Assembly: GCA_027533425.1 (NCBI GenBank)
Contig: JAPZUD010000008.1
Span: 62,001-126,000, forward strand
Direction: 5' to 3'
Length of the DNA stretch: 64,000 nt
Source of the DNA: Beijerinckiaceae bacterium
Lineage (GTDB): Bacteria > Pseudomonadota > Alphaproteobacteria > Rhizobiales > Beijerinckiaceae
The notes below the pieces were generated by a model. That model ran no database searches and was not told the DNA's origin. It worked only from the letters and a program-made list of their open reading frames with translations. How positions within the stretch are numbered: position 1 is the stretch's first letter; every line of letters begins with the position of its first letter. This document shows positions 62,022-64,000 of the stretch, piece by piece. The position numbers and the translations under genes were made by a program.

Positions 62022-62366
62022 TCACGTTACCGGAACGACATGCACGGCAATCCGCCCGCCGCAGGACAGGCCAACGCGCCAGGCCGTCTCATCCGCTACG
62101 CCGAATTCGAGCAATTTCGGCACGCCGCTGGCAATGACATCGATCGCCTCCGTCACCACCGCCCCCTCGACGCAACCGCCGGAGACCGAACCGAGAAAAT
62201 TCCCCTCCCCGTCAATGACGAGATGCGACCCGACCGGCCTCGGCGCCGAGCCCCAGGTCTCGGTGACGGTGGCGAGGGCCACGCCGCGCCCGGCCTTCCG
62301 CCAGGCCTCGGCCGTGGCGAGGATTTCGGTTTCGGTGGCAAGCCCGCCCGCCAGGTTCTCGCTCAT
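62022..62366 (-). CDS. XdhC/CoxI-like protein (N-terminal domain only)
   Basis: 114 aa. ALATVTETWGSAPRPVGSHLVIDGEGNFLGSVSGGCVEGAV is the XdhC_CoxI domain in two halves; family hallmark SGGCVEG is present. The Rossmann half is encoded by the next gene, so XdhC function is split over two cistrons. The start overlaps the CoxE-like gene by 4 bases. Confidence 0.87.
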   Translation of the reverse strand: MSENLAGGLATETEILATAEAWRKAGRGVALATVTETWGSAPRPVGSHLVIDGEGNFLGSVSGGCVEGAVVTEAIDVIASGVPKLLEFGVADETAWRVGLSCGGRIAVHVVPVT

Positions 62367-63571
62367 GGTCCCTCCCGGAGGTAACGGCGTGGATCCGCTT
62401 CCGCGCCCTGCCCGTCGGCCAGCGCCCGGCAGAGATCTGCCATGGCATTCAGGCTATGACAGGTGCGGAATTCGTCAACATGCGGCAGCATCGCCCGGAT
62501 GCCGGCCGCCTTCGCCTCGAACCCGTCGAAGCGCAGCAGCGGGTTGAGCCAGATCAGCCGCCGCGCCGAACGCCGCAGCCGCGCCAGTTCACGCGCAAGA
62601 TCGGGCCGGATTTCCCGTTCCAGCCCGTCGGTGATGAGCAGAACCACCGCACCGCCGCTCATCACCCGCCGCGCCCAGCGTTTGTTGAACCGCTCCAGCG
62701 TCTGGCCGATCCGCGTCCCGCCATCCCAGTCGCGCACCATCTTGGCCGCGCCGCGCAAAGCGAGATCGGGGTCCTTCGTGCTCTTCAGCGCATGGGTCAC
62801 ATTCGTCAGCTCGGTCGCGAAGGTGAAGCCCGAGACCCGCCGTCCGGTCTGCGCGACGGCATGCAGGAAATGCAGGAAAATCCGCGAATACTGGCTCATC
62901 GAGCCGGAAATGTCGCAAAGCGCGACCAGCGGCGGCACCTTTTCCGCCCGCGCACGGAAGCGCAGTTCGAACGCATCGCCGCCGGCCCGCAGGCTGGCGC
63001 GCATCGCCCGCCGCGGATCAGGCCGGTTGCCGTGCGGATCGGCCAGGAAACGCCGCGTTTTCACCCGCTGCAACGGCATGACGAGCCGCGCCACCTCGCG
63101 CTTGGCCTCGGCCAGCTCCAGCGCGGACATGCCGTCGAAATCGCGGCTGCGGAACACCTCGATATCCGACACGGTCAGTCGGGAATCGAGATCGACCCGC
63201 TCGCGTTCGGGCTGGTCTTCCGGTGGTTTGGGCTGGAACAGGGCCTCGGTCAGCCGGCGCAGGGCTTCCTCGCGCCGCGATTCCGGATCGCCCGGCGCCA
63301 CCGGCATCATCGTGGCCATCATCTTCTCGAGCAGCGCCCGCCGCCGCCAGAACAGGCGGAAGGCCTGGTCGAACAGATCCGCATCCTGCCGCCTTTTGAC
63401 GAAAACCGCCTCCAGCGCCGCGCGGAATTCCTCCTTGTGGCCGATCCCGATCGCCTCGACCGCCGCCACCGCGTCGAGCATGGCGCCCGGGCCGACCGCC
63501 ATGCCCGCCTGCCGCAGGGCGCGGCCGAAAAAGGCGACATTCTCCGCGAGATGGCCGCCGGCCGCCTGCAT
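62363..63571 (-). CDS. CoxE-like VWA-domain protein
   Basis: 402 aa. VWA domain with the MIDAS loop PLVALCDISGSMSQYSRIFL (DISGS), then FTFATELTNVTHALKS and LLITDGLE. The N-terminal part (ENVAFFGRALRQAGMAVGPG) is characteristic of CoxE, which works with the CoxD AAA+ ATPase in maturing the Mo-Cu or Mo site of CO dehydrogenase-like enzymes. ATG 63571 overlaps the CoxD stop by one base. Confidence 0.9.
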   Translation of the reverse strand: MQAAGGHLAENVAFFGRALRQAGMAVGPGAMLDAVAAVEAIGIGHKEEFRAALEAVFVKRRQDADLFDQAFRLFWRRRALLEKMMATMMPVAPGDPESRREEALRRLTEALFQPKPPEDQPERERVDLDSRLTVSDIEVFRSRDFDGMSALELAEAKREVARLVMPLQRVKTRRFLADPHGNRPDPRRAMRASLRAGGDAFELRFRARAEKVPPLVALCDISGSMSQYSRIFLHFLHAVAQTGRRVSGFTFATELTNVTHALKSTKDPDLALRGAAKMVRDWDGGTRIGQTLERFNKRWARRVMSGGAVVLLITDGLEREIRPDLARELARLRRSARRLIWLNPLLRFDGFEAKAAGIRAMLPHVDEFRTCHSLNAMADLCRALADGQGAEADPRRYLREGP

Positions 63572-64000
63572 CACAGCCCCGCCTTCACCTGGTCGAGGAT
63601 CTCCTTGGCGCGGCTGCCCTGCAGCTTCACGATATCGTCCTGGTATTTCAGCAGGACGCCAAGCGTATCGGAGACGAGCGCCGGGTCGAGCGCCACGGCA
63701 TCGAGCTCCACCAGAGCGGTGGCCCAATCCAGCGTCTCGGCGACGCCGGGCACCTTGAACAGGTCCTCCTGACGGATTGCCTGGACATAGGCCACGATCT
63801 GCTTCGAGAGCTGCGCCGGCACCTTCGGCGCCTTGGCCTTGAGGATGGCCAGTTCCCGCTGGGTATCCGGGTAATCGACCCAATGATAAAGGCAGCGCCG
63901 CTTCAGGGCGTCATGCACCTCGCGGGTGCGGTTCGAGGTGATGATGACGATCGGCGGCGCCGGGGCGCGGATCGTGCCGAGTTCCGGGATCGTCGCCTGG
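63571..64000 (-). CDS. MoxR/CoxD-like AAA+ ATPase (N-terminal part outside the window)
   Basis: C-terminal about 143 residues of a MoxR-family ATPase; the gene enters from beyond base 64000. The visible part includes the sensor-1 region IVIITSNRTREVHDALKRRC and the lid domain ending in QGSRAKEILDQVKAGL. Next to CoxE it is best read as CoxD, a chaperone for molybdenum hydroxylase maturation. Walker motifs are outside the window. Confidence 0.88.
   Translation of the reverse strand, partial: QATIPELGTIRAPAPPIVIITSNRTREVHDALKRRCLYHWVDYPDTQRELAILKAKAPKVPAQLSKQIVAYVQAIRQEDLFKVPGVAETLDWATALVELDAVALDPALVSDTLGVLLKYQDDIVKLQGSRAKEILDQVKAGL

Overview
The window is high-GC chromosomal DNA from an alphaproteobacterium. 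Hyphomicrobiales (Rhizobiales) is the best guess, but the genus cannot be fixed by eye. The support is the set of protein families: DUF2336, PAS_5 and PilZ proteins, a bacterial transglutaminase-like cysteine proteinase, DUF3126, a zf-CHCC protein, an ExoD protein, an FeS-type photolyase beside a DUF2256 gene, a tRNA-Thr(UGU) next to a P4-type integrase, and a tandem glycine riboswitch. Almost everything outside one 8 kb island is ordinary, densely packed core genome.

The island (about 916-8893) is the notable part. It sits at the 3' end of tRNA-Thr(UGU) (840-914) and ends at a degenerate copy of that 3' end (8894-8909). It carries a tyrosine integrase (1102-2352), an AlpA/excisionase-like HTH protein (2540-2779), a protein with HUH-replicase-like motifs (3130-3675) and two unrecognised genes (3736-4826). 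GTTGGT repeats with a 12-bp period lie at both ends. The cargo is a two-gene reverse transcriptase operon on the minus strand (8478 to 5067) matching defense-associated RT type 3, DRT3 (Drt3a then Drt3b, overlapping by 8 nt). Directly downstream of drt3b, on the same strand, is a structured non-coding stretch (5066 to about 4886). In it, a 6-bp stem and a 5-bp hairpin are joined by an 8-nt linker that is purely CACACACA, which makes it a strong candidate for the system's template RNA. A sigma70-like promoter overlapped by an inverted repeat lies upstream of drt3a.

Region by region outside the island: 1-479 is an MFS transporter fragment. 9.2-11 kb holds an outer-membrane-like protein and a lipoprotein. 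11-13.4 kb holds a LuxR regulator convergent with a hybrid histidine kinase. 13.6-15.1 kb holds a tandem glycine riboswitch and D-amino acid dehydrogenase. 15.2-16.8 kb holds Usp, bS21 and a cold-shock protein. 17-19.3 kb holds a lipoprotein / L,D-transpeptidase / AapJ-like operon. 19.4-27.6 kb holds a chemoreceptor, an MBL hydrolase, NAD kinase, a receiver/Hpt pair, DUF2336 and a lytic transglycosylase. 27.7-31 kb holds MaoC-like, CitE-like and flavin reductase genes, a palindromic repeat and an Lrp ligand-binding-domain protein. 31.2-31.9 kb is a RelE-type toxin-antitoxin operon with a third gene.

32-37.6 kb is housekeeping (thrS, a ClpP-like periplasmic protein, yidD, a Fe-S scaffold, folE, hisI, a CBS protein). 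38-47.5 kb holds PAS_5 and PilZ proteins, a cysteine proteinase, gamma-carbonic anhydrase, cysE, hydrolase, FAD monooxygenase and EamA genes, and a tRNA-Leu. 47.6-57.2 kb holds an acyl-ACP synthetase-like protein, gpt, a CinA-like protein, an FkbM methyltransferase, map, radC, a GGDEF-EAL protein and exoD.

The final 7 kb is a tightly overlapped minus-strand run. It starts with CoxD/CoxE-like and XdhC-like maturation factors and a molybdopterin-binding/MocA-type fusion, and continues into an SDR, DUF2256 and an FeS photolyase. It is cut by the window end inside the CoxD-like ATPase.
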